A stretch of DNA of 64,000 bases from DATLGB01 sp037724045 (GTDB lineage Bacteria; Actinomycetota; Thermoleophilia; Solirubrobacterales; Solirubrobacteraceae). The notes beneath the pieces were generated by a model that was given only the letters and a program-made list of their open reading frames with translations, was not told the DNA's origin and searched no databases. The stretch spans positions 1 through 64,000 of the forward strand of contig JBBJOW010000017.1 of assembly GCA_037724045.1 (NCBI GenBank), read 5' to 3'. Positions 19,411 through 27,796 of the stretch are shown here, in pieces. Each line of letters opens with the position of its first letter. Position 1 is the stretch's first letter. A program made the position numbers and the translations under genes.

Positions 19411-19813
19411 CGAGCTCGCGGCGGATCGCCGTGATGGAGCGCGAGATGCGCTTCAGCCTCGGCTCGACCTCGGAGTGCAGCCGGTCGCACTCCTGCGAAC
19501 CGGCGTCGGTGATCGCGTAGAAGCGGCGCGAGCGGCGCTCGGGATGCTCCCACTCGCCGGAGATCAGACCGCGCGCCTCGAGGTTGCGCAGCAGCGGGTA
19601 CATCGTGTTCGGGTTGACGGCGAGCGCGCCCGCCGTCAGCCCGCCGATGCGCTCGATGAGCTGATTGCCGTAGCAGGGCTCCTCGGCGACGAAGTGCAGC
19701 ACCAGCAAGGGGAGCAGCCCGCCCCGGCGCAGATCGCCGATCAGTGGATCTTGCGAACCTGCGCCGGCAGCGGACTGGACCGCGGCTTCGACTGCGGAGC
19801 GGGGTTCGGACAC
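19403..19813 (-). CDS. PadR-family transcriptional regulator
   Basis: 136 residues with the PadR winged HTH: GGLLPLLVLHFVAEEPCYGN, then QLIERIGGLTAGALAVNPNTMYPLLRNLEARGLISGEWE and RRFYAITDAG. The N-terminal 25 residues are an extension. The GTG at 19813 is chosen; a longer frame would run into the antisense of the acyl-CoA dehydrogenase gene. It probably regulates itself and the overlapping SRPBCC gene. CTTACC and TACGGT motifs upstream could belong to its promoter, but no clear palindrome was seen. Confidence 0.88.
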   Translation of the reverse strand: MSEPRSAVEAAVQSAAGAGSQDPLIGDLRRGGLLPLLVLHFVAEEPCYGNQLIERIGGLTAGALAVNPNTMYPLLRNLEARGLISGEWEHPERRSRRFYAITDAGSQECDRLHSEVEPRLKRISRSITAIRRELDA

Positions 19814-19868
19814 CCCGGTAAGGGTATTTCGTCCTACGGTCGGCGCAAGCGCAGACCTCCGGACGACG

Positions 19869-21035
19869 TCACGCGGGAACCGGCTCCTCGAGGCGCCGGG
19901 GAAGCAGCGTCTCGCGCGCGATGACAAGGCGCTGGATCTGCGACGTGCCCTCGTAGAGCTGCATGATCTTCGCGTCACGCATGAGCTTCTCGACGGGGTA
20001 CTCCTTGATGAAGCCGTAGCCGCCGTAGACCTGCACCGCGTCCGTGGCGACCTCCATCGCGCTGTCGGCGGCGAAGCGCTTGGCGTGCGAGGACTCGATG
20101 GTGTTGCGCTTGCCCTGGTCGAGCAGGACGGCGGACTGCCACGTGGCCAGGCGGCCGAGGTGCACCTTGGTCGCCATGTCGGCGATCATGAACTGGATCG
20201 CCTGGTGCATCGCGATCGGCACGCCGAACTGCACGCGCTGCTTGGAGTAGTCGGTGGCGTACTCGAACGCCGCGCGCGCGATGCCGACGGCCATGGCCGC
20301 CACGCCGGGGCGCGTGCGGTCCAGGGTCATCATGGCGAGCTTGAAGCCCTTGTTCTCCTCGCCGATCAGGTTCCCGACTCCGATCTCGGTGTCGTTGAAG
20401 GAGATGGTCGCGGTGTCCGACGCCCGCTGGCCCATCTTGTCCTCCTTCTTGTCCACGGAGATCGTGTCGTCCTTCGGGACCATGAAGGCGGAGATGCCAC
20501 GGTGGCCCGCCTCCTTGTCCGTCTTGGCGTAGACCGTGAAGTACGAGGCGTGCGACCCGTTGGTGATGAAGCACTTCGAGCCGTTGAGGACGTACTTGTC
20601 GCCCTTCTTGACCGCGCTCGTGCGCATGCCGGAGACGTCGGACCCGGCGTCGGGCTCGGTCAGGCAGAAGGAGGCGAAGACCGGCTCCGACGTGACGTGG
20701 CCGAGGATCTTCTGCTTGAGCTCCTCCGAGCCGCCCAGGACCAGCGGGGCGAGGGCGAGGCCATTGGCCGCCAGCGAGGTGCCGATGCCCGAGCAGCCCC
20801 AGCCGATCTCCTCCTCGATGATCACGCCGTCGAGGTAGGAGGCACCCGGGCCGCCGTACTCCTCGGGGACGTGCGAGTTCATGAGGCCGAGGTCGAACGC
20901 CTTCTTGAGGACGGCGGCCGGCCAGCTCGCATCCCTGTCGTGCTCGGCGGCGACGGAGCGCATCTCCTTGGCCGCGAAGTCGTGCGCCATCTCGCGCAGC
21001 GCCTTCTGTTCGTCGGTGAGCGTGAAATCAACCAC
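19869..21035 (-). CDS. Acyl-CoA dehydrogenase
   Basis: 388 residues, the family length. FAD enzyme making trans-2-enoyl-CoA and passing electrons to ETF. It has the signature CLTEPDAGSDVSG, then KCFITNGSHA, RVQFGVPIAMHQAIQ, QVYGGYGFIKEYPVEKLMRDAKI and YEGTSQIQR with the catalytic Glu. The GTG at 21035 gives MVDFTLTDEQKALREMA, the usual start. A TetR-type palindrome lies 22 bp upstream, so expression is probably controlled by an acyl-CoA-sensing repressor encoded elsewhere. Confidence 0.95.
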   Translation of the reverse strand: MVDFTLTDEQKALREMAHDFAAKEMRSVAAEHDRDASWPAAVLKKAFDLGLMNSHVPEEYGGPGASYLDGVIIEEEIGWGCSGIGTSLAANGLALAPLVLGGSEELKQKILGHVTSEPVFASFCLTEPDAGSDVSGMRTSAVKKGDKYVLNGSKCFITNGSHASYFTVYAKTDKEAGHRGISAFMVPKDDTISVDKKEDKMGQRASDTATISFNDTEIGVGNLIGEENKGFKLAMMTLDRTRPGVAAMAVGIARAAFEYATDYSKQRVQFGVPIAMHQAIQFMIADMATKVHLGRLATWQSAVLLDQGKRNTIESSHAKRFAADSAMEVATDAVQVYGGYGFIKEYPVEKLMRDAKIMQLYEGTSQIQRLVIARETLLPRRLEEPVPA

Positions 21036-21056
21036 GGTGGCTATCTCCCTGGACGA

Positions 21057-21072
21057 TTGACTGGTCAGTCAA
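21057..21072. promoter_or_regulatory. TetR-type operator before the acyl-CoA dehydrogenase gene
   Basis: TTGACTG-GT-CAGTCAA is a 16-bp palindrome with a 2-nt centre, 21 bp before the GTG start. The form TTGACTnnnnAGTCAA is typical of operators for TetR-family fatty-acid regulators (FadR/PsrA/KstR-like). The regulator gene is not in this window. Confidence 0.65.
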
Positions 21073-21213
21073 CATTGGCTTGAAGGAGGATACCGCGCCC
21101 GTAGCAAAAGGCAACGGAAACGGTCGGGGACCCGCCCGGCGGGCCACCTCTTGTGGACTCGTGTCCCGCCGGTCACCCCACGGCCGGACGGCCGATGCTC
21201 CACACTGGATCTC

Positions 21214-21627
21214 GTGCTGCAGGACGCCTTCGTCTACGTGCTGTTCGGGGTGGTGATCGTCGGGGCGCTGGTCGCGATCTACACGCTGTTTCTCTCCGAG
21301 GACGCCTACGACCAGATCGGCAAGGGCGGCTTCTACGAGGACGACTCGAAGCCCATGGGCGGCGGCGGATCGGTCAACGTGGCGGAGCGCGACGAGGAGA
21401 TCCGGCAGATGCTCACCGCCCGCAACGCCCGCCGGGAGGCGGCCGGCCTCGAGTCCGTCGACGTCGACGAGGAGCTCGCGCGCCTGATCATGCCCAACAT
21501 CGACGCCGCCCTGCGCGCGGAGATCCGCGAGCACATCGTGGCCCGCAACGCCCGCCGCGTCCGCCGCGGGCAAGAGCCGCTCGACGTCGACACCGAGGTC
21601 GAGCGCCAGATCGCCGACCTCGGCTAG
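21214..21627 (+). CDS. Small membrane-anchored protein with helical soluble domain
   Basis: 137 residues. A single membrane helix lies at about 5-25 (AFVYVLFGVVIVGALVAIYT), followed by a charged soluble part with two similar helical units: RQMLTARNARREAAGLESVDVDEELARLI and REHIVARNARRVRRGQEPLDVDTEVERQI. Each unit carries ARNARR and a DVD-x-E motif, so the domain is an internal duplication. The GTG at 21214 is chosen because it starts just before the helix. Function unknown; it is convergent with the cation antiporter gene. Confidence 0.72.
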   Translation: MLQDAFVYVLFGVVIVGALVAIYTLFLSEDAYDQIGKGGFYEDDSKPMGGGGSVNVAERDEEIRQMLTARNARREAAGLESVDVDEELARLIMPNIDAALRAEIREHIVARNARRVRRGQEPLDVDTEVERQIADLG

Positions 21628-21629
21628 CG

Positions 21630-22745
21630 CTAGACGAAGTAGAAGACCACGCCGAAGACGGCGTACACCGAGAGCAGCTGCAGGCCCTCGAACCACGTCG
21701 ACTCACCGTCGTTGGCGATGTAGCCCGCGATCAGCACCGCGAAGAAGAGCGCGGCCAGCTCGAAGCCGTTGAAGACCAGCGCCATCGGGAACTCGCCGAC
21801 GAAGAAGCTCAGCAGCACGAGGACGGGAGCCGCGAACAGCGCGATCTGCGCCGCCGAGCCGATGGCGATGTTGACCGACAGGTCCATCTTGTTGCGCGCG
21901 GCGAAGTAGACCGCGACCCAGTGCTCGGCCGCGTTGCCGACGATGGCGACGACGATCAGACCCACGAAGAAGGGCGACAAGCCGATCTCGTCGGAGGCCT
22001 CCCCGATCGAGCCGACCAGGATCTCCGACATGACGCCCACGGCGATCCCGGCGACGGCGAGCATGGTGACCGCCTTGCGCACGGTCCAGATGTCGCCACC
22101 GTGGTCGGAGGACTCGTCGTGGGGGTTGAAGAGCGACTTGTGCGTGCGCAGCGAGAAGAACAGGCCGGCCACATAGGCGACCAGCAGGAGCACCGACACC
22201 GCGATCGACATGTGCTCGAGGTCTGAGGAGAAGCGCTGGGACTCCTCGGCGGGGTTCGGCAGGCCGCCGTCGCCGGACACCAGCTGGAAGACCGCCGGCA
22301 TGACCAGCGCCACCGCCGCCAGCAGCAGCATCCCCGACTGGGCGCTCGCCGCCGTGCGGTCGAAGGTCTGGCGCTCGAACTTCAGGCCGCCGACGAACAT
22401 CGACAGGCCCATGACCAGCAGGATGTTGCCGAGGATGGAACCGATCAGCGACGCCTTGACGACCTCCTGCAGGCCCTCGTTGAGCGCGAAGAAGGCGATG
22501 ATGAGCTCCGGCGCGTTGCCGAAGGTCACGTTGAGCAGGCCGCCGATGCCCGGCCCCGACCGGTGCGCGAGCTCCTCGGTGGCCCTGCCCATGAGCGCTG
22601 CGGTCGGGATGACCCCGAGTGCCGAAGCCGCGAAGATGACGAGCGCGCTCGCGTGCGCGAGCTCGAGGACGATCGCGATCGCGATGAAGGGGACGAGGAG
22701 GTAGGGCCACCCCTCGCCGGTGAGCAGGAACCGCATGCGCGTCAT
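21630..22745 (-). CDS. Calcium/cation:proton antiporter, CaxA family
   Basis: 371 residues with about 11 hydrophobic segments. The two alpha repeats of the CaCA superfamily are clear: NVTFGNAPELIIAFFAL in the first half and VAIVGNAAEHWVAVYFAARN in the second, each with its ion-binding Glu. It would export Ca2+ (or K+/Na+) in exchange for protons at the cytoplasmic membrane. An acidic loop lies between the halves (NPHDESSDHGGD). Confidence 0.93.
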   Translation of the reverse strand: MTRMRFLLTGEGWPYLLVPFIAIAIVLELAHASALVIFAASALGVIPTAALMGRATEELAHRSGPGIGGLLNVTFGNAPELIIAFFALNEGLQEVVKASLIGSILGNILLVMGLSMFVGGLKFERQTFDRTAASAQSGMLLLAAVALVMPAVFQLVSGDGGLPNPAEESQRFSSDLEHMSIAVSVLLLVAYVAGLFFSLRTHKSLFNPHDESSDHGGDIWTVRKAVTMLAVAGIAVGVMSEILVGSIGEASDEIGLSPFFVGLIVVAIVGNAAEHWVAVYFAARNKMDLSVNIAIGSAAQIALFAAPVLVLLSFFVGEFPMALVFNGFELAALFFAVLIAGYIANDGESTWFEGLQLLSVYAVFGVVFYFV

Positions 22746-22807
22746 AGCGCCGCGAGCATACGCGGCGGGGTCGCTGCCCCGCCGCGTGCCAGCTCGTCAA
22801 GGCCCGG

Positions 22808-23911
22808 CTAGCCCGTGATGAGCGCGGCGCATTCCTGCACCGCGGCGGTGTCCTGGCCCGCGTCGGCGATGCACTGCGCGTACGCCTCTGCCGCTGCGGC
22901 GTCGGGAGCGGCCGCGCCGCTGGTCGCGCCGCTGGCCGACCCGCCGCCGGTCGCGCCGCCCAGCGCGCCGAGGCCGCCGAGGCCGCCCAGCCCGCCGAGC
23001 TGCCCGAGCAGCTCCTCGAACGGCTTCGCGTCCTGCGGCTCGGCGATCTCCTGATCCTCGTTGAGCTCGGTCAGGGACAGATCGAACGCGATGTCCGCGG
23101 TACCGCCGGAGCCCTCGGGGTCCGCAGCCGCGAGCGTGAAGGCGATGCGGCGCAGGATCGAGTCGTCCTTGCCGGTGTCGATCTCGACGCTGGCCTCCTT
23201 GACTGCCTCCTCGACCATGGCGATCTGCTCCTCGGTGAGCTTGGTCGGCAGCTGGCCCGTGTTCGGGATGCCCAGCGAGCCGGCCTGCGAGAGCAGCGTG
23301 TTGACGTCTTCGAGCATCTTCGGGATGTCGACGCCGCCGCTCACCTTCACCGTGTCCGTATCGCCGACCGAGGACTCCTGATCGACGGTGGGATCGGTCA
23401 GCCAGTCCTGCGGGCTGATGCCGAGCTCCGCGAAGCTCGTGGGGGTCTCCTGCTCCTCGGAGGCCTGCTCGAAGCCGGTGGTGAACTGCTGGAAGATCTC
23501 GTCGGAGACGACGTACTCCTGATCCATGAAGTTCACGAAACCCTTGTCGCCGGTGGACGTCGCGCCCGCCTGGATGTTCTGGCCGGCACCCTCGAAGGAG
23601 AGGTCGATGTCGAACAGCGGGACCTTCCCGGTCCCCTGGCTCTGGAAGGGGCCGGCGAGGGCGATGTCGACCGGGCCCTCGAGGGACGAGCCGCCGCCGG
23701 TGGCGTTGATGGTCAGCGACAGGTCGAAGACACCGGAGTCGACCTTCTTGTCACCTTCGCCGGCGAAGGTCTGCTCGAGGATGGCCTGGGCGTCGTCGCC
23801 CTCGACGGCCGTGCCGCCCGACTCGGCTTCATCGCCGCCACCGCAGGCCACGAGGGCCAGAGCGGCGATCAGAAGCGCGAGTGGCGCGAGGTGGCGCAGG
23901 ATGCGTTGCAA
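22808..23911 (-). CDS. Secreted lipoprotein, LppX/LprG-like pattern
   Basis: 367 residues. It starts from a TTG at 23911 with GGAGAAAG 7 nt upstream. A short signal ends in the lipobox LVAC, then GGGDEAES. The long beta-rich region (VFDLSLTINATGGGSSLEGP, DIALAGPFQSQGTGK, FVNFMDQEYVVSDEIFQQF) resembles actinobacterial lipoproteins that carry lipids. A Gly/Leu-rich repeat (GGLGGLGGLG) and a small C-terminal region with two Cys (YAQCIADAG, VQECAAL) follow. The exact family is not certain. It is divergent from the epimerase-like gene across 51 bp. Confidence 0.75.
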   Translation of the reverse strand: MQRILRHLAPLALLIAALALVACGGGDEAESGGTAVEGDDAQAILEQTFAGEGDKKVDSGVFDLSLTINATGGGSSLEGPVDIALAGPFQSQGTGKVPLFDIDLSFEGAGQNIQAGATSTGDKGFVNFMDQEYVVSDEIFQQFTTGFEQASEEQETPTSFAELGISPQDWLTDPTVDQESSVGDTDTVKVSGGVDIPKMLEDVNTLLSQAGSLGIPNTGQLPTKLTEEQIAMVEEAVKEASVEIDTGKDDSILRRIAFTLAAADPEGSGGTADIAFDLSLTELNEDQEIAEPQDAKPFEELLGQLGGLGGLGGLGALGGATGGGSASGATSGAAAPDAAAAEAYAQCIADAGQDTAAVQECAALITG

Positions 23912-23962
23912 AGTCTTTCTCCAAACGTGCTCGGATGGACTCGCGAGCCTACCATCGCCCAG

Positions 23963-25414
23963 GTGGGAAACCGGCTGATTCACCTGCTCGCAACGCTCGC
24001 ATTGGCTGTGTCCTGGGCGGTTGAAGCCCGAGCGGACGAGATCCCCGTGCTGGGGGCCGGAAAGCGCGCCGATCCGGGGGTCAGGGCGATCGACCGCACT
24101 CCGGTGCCACCCCACTCGCGGGTGCGCCCGACGGCCCTCTCCGCGCAGGGGCCGAGCACGCTGGACGTGCTCAAGCGCCTCTATCGACAGGGCGAGATCG
24201 ACCAGATCGCCTATCAGGGCTACCGCGAGGAGTACCAGGACGACAAGGCGTTCGCGGCCAAGCTCGAGGGCGCACGTGAGATCGCCATGCGCGGCGCCCT
24301 GACCAACGTCGACCAGATCGCCGCGCGCGGACAGCTCACGGCATCCCGCCTGGAGCCGCTCTGGCTGATCCTGCAGCGCAACCGCGAATGGTGGTCGACC
24401 GGCCCGCTGCTGGTCCCCGGCCAGCGCGTCTCCTTCCCGAAGACCGAGCTCGTCTTCGAGTACGTCTCCGGCGAGGGGCTGCAGATCCACCCGCTCGCCA
24501 ACTTCGGCAAGCTCAACGCGCTGTGGCGCTCCCGTGTGGACCGCGACCGCATGCGGGAGCTCATGGACGAGCTGCTGGCGGTGGCGGCATGGCGCTCGGG
24601 CAGCCGCGCGTGGGAGTACTACTACGACTTCGGCGGGGGCGCGCCGCCCTGGGTCTCGAGCCTCTCGCAGGGCACCGGCCTGCAGTCCCTCGCGCGCGCG
24701 GCAACCAAAGCGGGCGTCGCGGCCGACGTCCTGCCCGAACTGGCGAAGGGCGTCAAGGTCTTCCAGCGGCGCACGCCGGCCGGCGTGCGCGTGCCTGTCG
24801 CCGGTCCCGGCGACCACTACGCGCAGTACTCCTTCGCGCCCGACCTGCGCATCCTCAACGGCTTCATCCAGTCGCTCGTCGGGCTCTATGACTTCGCGAC
24901 GCTCGCCGCCGACGACACCGCACGCGCGCTATTCGAGGCCGGTGACGACCGCGCCGCCGTGGAGATCCCCACCTACGACACGGGCGCCTGGTCGCTCTAC
25001 TCCCGAGGCACGAGCCGGCGCGAGTCCAACCTCAACTACCACGTCGTCCTGCGCGACTTCCTGACCTCACTGTGCGACCGCACGCAGGAGCGGGTCCCTT
25101 GCGGCGCGGAGGCGAACTTCACCAGGTACCTCGAAGAGTCCCCGGTGGTCCGGGTCCGCACCCGCAGGCTGAGTCCCGGTGAGCCCGGCAGCGTGCGCTT
25201 CTCGCTGTCGAAGATCGCCTCGGTGGCCGTGGCCCTCGAGCGCGGCGGGCGCACCGTCTACAGCTCGTCGACCACGCGCGCGTACGGCAGGCACGCGCTC
25301 GCGGTGACCCCGCCCAAGACCGCCCGCGCCTACGACGTGACCACCACGGCGACCGACCTCGCCGGCAACAGCGCCACCACCACGGCGCGAATCGCGATCC
25401 GCCCGCGCAAATAG
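23963..25414 (+). CDS. Secreted D-glucuronyl C5-epimerase C-terminal-domain protein
   Basis: 483 residues with an N-terminal signal (LLATLALAVSWAVEARADE). The region at about residues 205-375 matches the C5-epimerase C-terminal domain: SLSQGTGLQSLARAA, FAPDLRILNGFIQSLVGLYDF, EIPTYDTGAWSLYSRG and NLNYHVVLRDFLTSLC. In animals this domain changes glucuronate to iduronate in heparan sulfate. The last 90 residues look like an Ig/fibronectin-like adhesive module (VVRVRTRRLSPGEPGSVRFS). The likely substrate is an exported uronic-acid polysaccharide; this is an inference. The GTG at 23963 is chosen to include the signal. Confidence 0.8.
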   Translation: MGNRLIHLLATLALAVSWAVEARADEIPVLGAGKRADPGVRAIDRTPVPPHSRVRPTALSAQGPSTLDVLKRLYRQGEIDQIAYQGYREEYQDDKAFAAKLEGAREIAMRGALTNVDQIAARGQLTASRLEPLWLILQRNREWWSTGPLLVPGQRVSFPKTELVFEYVSGEGLQIHPLANFGKLNALWRSRVDRDRMRELMDELLAVAAWRSGSRAWEYYYDFGGGAPPWVSSLSQGTGLQSLARAATKAGVAADVLPELAKGVKVFQRRTPAGVRVPVAGPGDHYAQYSFAPDLRILNGFIQSLVGLYDFATLAADDTARALFEAGDDRAAVEIPTYDTGAWSLYSRGTSRRESNLNYHVVLRDFLTSLCDRTQERVPCGAEANFTRYLEESPVVRVRTRRLSPGEPGSVRFSLSKIASVAVALERGGRTVYSSSTTRAYGRHALAVTPPKTARAYDVTTTATDLAGNSATTTARIAIRPRK

Positions 25415-25425
25415 ACTCGCTTGAG

Positions 25426-26625
25426 ATGGCGGCCGGCACCACCCGCACGATCCTCTACACGGGAAAGGGCGGCGTCGGGAAGACCTCCGTCGCCGCTGCA
25501 ACCGGCCGTGCCATCGCCGCGACCGGCGCACGCGTGATCGTGCTGTCCACCGACCCGGCGCATTCGCTGGCCGACGTGCTCGAGATGCCGGTGGGCTCGG
25601 CTCCCGTCAACGTGGGCGGCGGACTGTTCGCCCAGCAGGTGCACGCGCAGGAGGAGCTCGAGCGCAACTGGTCGACCGTCCAGGGCTGGCTGGGCGCGAT
25701 GCTCGTCGAGCGCGGCGTCGACCGCATCGCCGCGGAGGAGCTGAGCGTCCCGCCCGGCGGCGACGAGCTCTTCAGCCTGCTGGCGATCAAGGCCCACTGG
25801 GACTCGGGCGAGTGGGACGCGATCGTCGTCGACTGCGCGCCCACCGGCGAGACGCTCCGGCTGCTGTCCTTCCCGGACGTCGCGCGCTGGTGGCTGGACA
25901 AGGTCTTCGGGCGCGAGCACCAGCTGCTCGCCGCCGCCCGCCCGCTTGCCCGCGCGTTCCTGGACGTCAACCTGCCCGACGAGCGCGTCTTCGCCGAGGT
26001 GCAGGCGCTGATCCGCAACCTGGTCGCCATGAACGAGATCCTCCGCGACCCCGGGCACACGACGCTGCGTCTCGTGATGACGCCCGACCGCATGGTCGTC
26101 AAGGAGTCCATGCGGACCTTCACCTACCTGAACCTCTTCGGCTATGTGACCGACGCGGTGGTGGTCAACCGCGTCTTCCCGGCCGAGGTGGACGGCACCT
26201 ACTTCGGCGCCTGGCGCGCGCTGCAATCCGAGCAGCTCGAGCTCGTCGAGTCGGGCTTCGCCCCCGTCCCCGTCCTGCGTGCTCCCTACTTCGACCGCGA
26301 GGTGATCGGCGCGGAGATGCTCGACCGCCTCGCCGGCGAGCTGTTCGCCGACGCCGACCCGGCCGCCGTCCTGCACGCGTCGGTGTCCCAGCAGCTCTCC
26401 AGCGACGGCGACCGCGCGCAGCTGCGCCTCGAGCTCCCCTTCGTGCAGAAGGGCGACGTGAAGCTCAAGAAGATCGGTCTCGAGCTCGTCGTCCGCGTCG
26501 GGGACGCCAGGCGCACCATCCAGCTGCCCGCGTCGATGGCGGGCTTCCGGCCCGCGTCGGCCGCGTTCACCGACGGCGCCCTCGTGGTCGCCTTCGAGGC
26601 CGTCGCGGAGCCGGTCGGTGCCTGA
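25426..26625 (+). CDS. ArsA/GET3-family ATPase
   Basis: 399 residues. Deviant Walker A YTGKGGVGKTS with the signature lysine, STDPAHSLADVLEM (switch I), VVDCAPTGETLRLLSFP (switch II) and a C-terminal beta domain of the alpha-crystallin-like type (LELPFVQKGDVKLKKIG, then LELVVRVGD). No arsenite-binding cysteine set is visible, so this is the broader ArsA-like group of actinobacteria and not a proven arsenic pump. It lies 11 bp after the epimerase-like gene and overlaps the next gene by 8 bp. Confidence 0.88.
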   Translation: MAAGTTRTILYTGKGGVGKTSVAAATGRAIAATGARVIVLSTDPAHSLADVLEMPVGSAPVNVGGGLFAQQVHAQEELERNWSTVQGWLGAMLVERGVDRIAAEELSVPPGGDELFSLLAIKAHWDSGEWDAIVVDCAPTGETLRLLSFPDVARWWLDKVFGREHQLLAAARPLARAFLDVNLPDERVFAEVQALIRNLVAMNEILRDPGHTTLRLVMTPDRMVVKESMRTFTYLNLFGYVTDAVVVNRVFPAEVDGTYFGAWRALQSEQLELVESGFAPVPVLRAPYFDREVIGAEMLDRLAGELFADADPAAVLHASVSQQLSSDGDRAQLRLELPFVQKGDVKLKKIGLELVVRVGDARRTIQLPASMAGFRPASAAFTDGALVVAFEAVAEPVGA

Positions 26626-27019
26626 CGGCGACGCGGACGAGATCCGCGACCTGCGCGGCCACATCGACGCCGCCCACGCGGCGGCGGACCGGCTGGTGCG
26701 CGACGCCCAGCAGCGTGCCGAGCGCTCCGACGAGGCCTTCCGCGAGCGCCTCGGGGACGTGCCCGAGCGCGGCTGGGAGGTTCCAGGCGAGGGGGCGCCG
26801 CCGGCTCGGCCGAGCGAGCTCGAGGTCGTGGTCAAGCTGCTCGGTTCGCTGCGTGACGCGATGCCGGCGGAGCTCTCCCAGCAGCTGGCCGAGTCGGTGC
26901 GTGAGCTGCTGCTGGCCGTGCGCGCGCTGATCGATTGGTACCTGGATCGCATCGAGAACCTCCCGAAGACCGGTCGCGGTGAGATCGGGGACCGGGTCGA
27001 GGACATCCCGATCTCGTGA
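26618..27019 (+). CDS. Small helical protein of the ArsA operon
   Basis: 133 residues, mainly helical and acidic. It has a heptad-like start (DEIRDLRGHIDAAHAAADRL) and a hydrophobic helix near the end (LLLAVRALIDWYLDRIENL). Proteins like this often follow ArsA-like ATPases in actinobacteria, but no function is known to me. The GTG at 26618 overlaps the ATPase gene by 8 bp, and its own stop overlaps the next start (GTGA), so the three are co-translated. Confidence 0.7.
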   Translation: MPDGDADEIRDLRGHIDAAHAAADRLVRDAQQRAERSDEAFRERLGDVPERGWEVPGEGAPPARPSELEVVVKLLGSLRDAMPAELSQQLAESVRELLLAVRALIDWYLDRIENLPKTGRGEIGDRVEDIPIS

Positions 27020-27642
27020 ACGTCAAAGGCCTCTCCAACGTGCAGATGCGCGCCGGCATGGCGGCCCTCGCGCTGGTGGCCTGCATGCTGCTGCCCTGGT
27101 ACCAGGAGAACCGCGCGGGCGGCGAGGAGACGAACCGGATCGCCATCAGCGTGCTGTCGTGGGTGGAGGCGGCCGTGCTGCTGGTCGCGGCCGCCGTCCT
27201 GTACCTGCTCTACGCACGCTCCCAGCGGCGCGGGTTCCACCTGCCCGGCGGGGACGGCTGGGCGGTCACCATCGCCGGGGCCTGGACGCTCTTCCTGCTC
27301 ATCTTCCGGCTCTTCGACCGGCCCGACGTCGGCGAGGGGATCTCCGTCGGCGTGCAGTGGGGCCTGTTCGTGACCATGGTCGCGGCGGTCGCCCTCGCGC
27401 TCGCCGGCCAGGCGATGCGCGCCGAGCGCCGGCCCGAGCCGCCCAACCCCGCCGCGGACGATCCGACGTGGGAGATGCCCACCCGCCGGACGTCGCTCCG
27501 CCGCGCGCCCGTCGACTCCCAGGCGCTCACCCAGGTCCTGCACGACGAGAAGCCCACCTGGGAGGGCGAGCCGCCGCCGGCCCCGCGGCGCGTCAAGCCG
27601 GCCGTGCCCAAGCCGCCCCCGGACGAGGGCAAGCTCTTCTGA
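27016..27642 (+). CDS. Four-helix membrane protein
   Basis: 208 residues. Hydrophobic segments: MAALALVACMLLPWY, VEAAVLLVAAAVLYLLY, WAVTIAGAWTLFLLIF and GLFVTMVAAVALALAG. They are followed by a cytoplasmic Pro-rich tail of about 70 residues ending PPPDEGKLF. No known domain. It is translationally coupled to the preceding gene and ends the ATPase operon, before a hairpin at 27731-27782. Confidence 0.72.
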   Translation: MNVKGLSNVQMRAGMAALALVACMLLPWYQENRAGGEETNRIAISVLSWVEAAVLLVAAAVLYLLYARSQRRGFHLPGGDGWAVTIAGAWTLFLLIFRLFDRPDVGEGISVGVQWGLFVTMVAAVALALAGQAMRAERRPEPPNPAADDPTWEMPTRRTSLRRAPVDSQALTQVLHDEKPTWEGEPPPAPRRVKPAVPKPPPDEGKLF

Positions 27643-27730
27643 TACGTCGTGCGCAACGACGTGAAGTTCCTCGGTGAGCGCGCCGGACGGATCGGCGCCC
27701 GAGCGCGGCGACGGAGCGGCTCCCCGCGGC

Positions 27731-27782
27731 GTCGAAGTCGTCCAGAGTCGCCACTATCCGGACTTTGGACGACTTCGGCGAC
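27731..27782. terminator. Hairpin between convergent genes
   Basis: GTCGAAGTCGTCCA (27731-27744) pairs with TGGACGACTTCGGCGAC (27766-27782), a stem of about 14 bp with one extra base and a 21-nt loop. It lies between the ends of the ATPase operon (27642, plus) and the archaeal-type ATPase gene (27797, minus), so it could end transcription from both sides. No T-run is present. Confidence 0.6.
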
Positions 27783-27796
27783 CGATACGTTGCCGC

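Noticed and set aside
25426..26625. Arsenical resistance operon
   Set aside because: The ATPase lacks a visible arsenite-binding cysteine set and has no ArsB, ArsC or ArsR neighbours.
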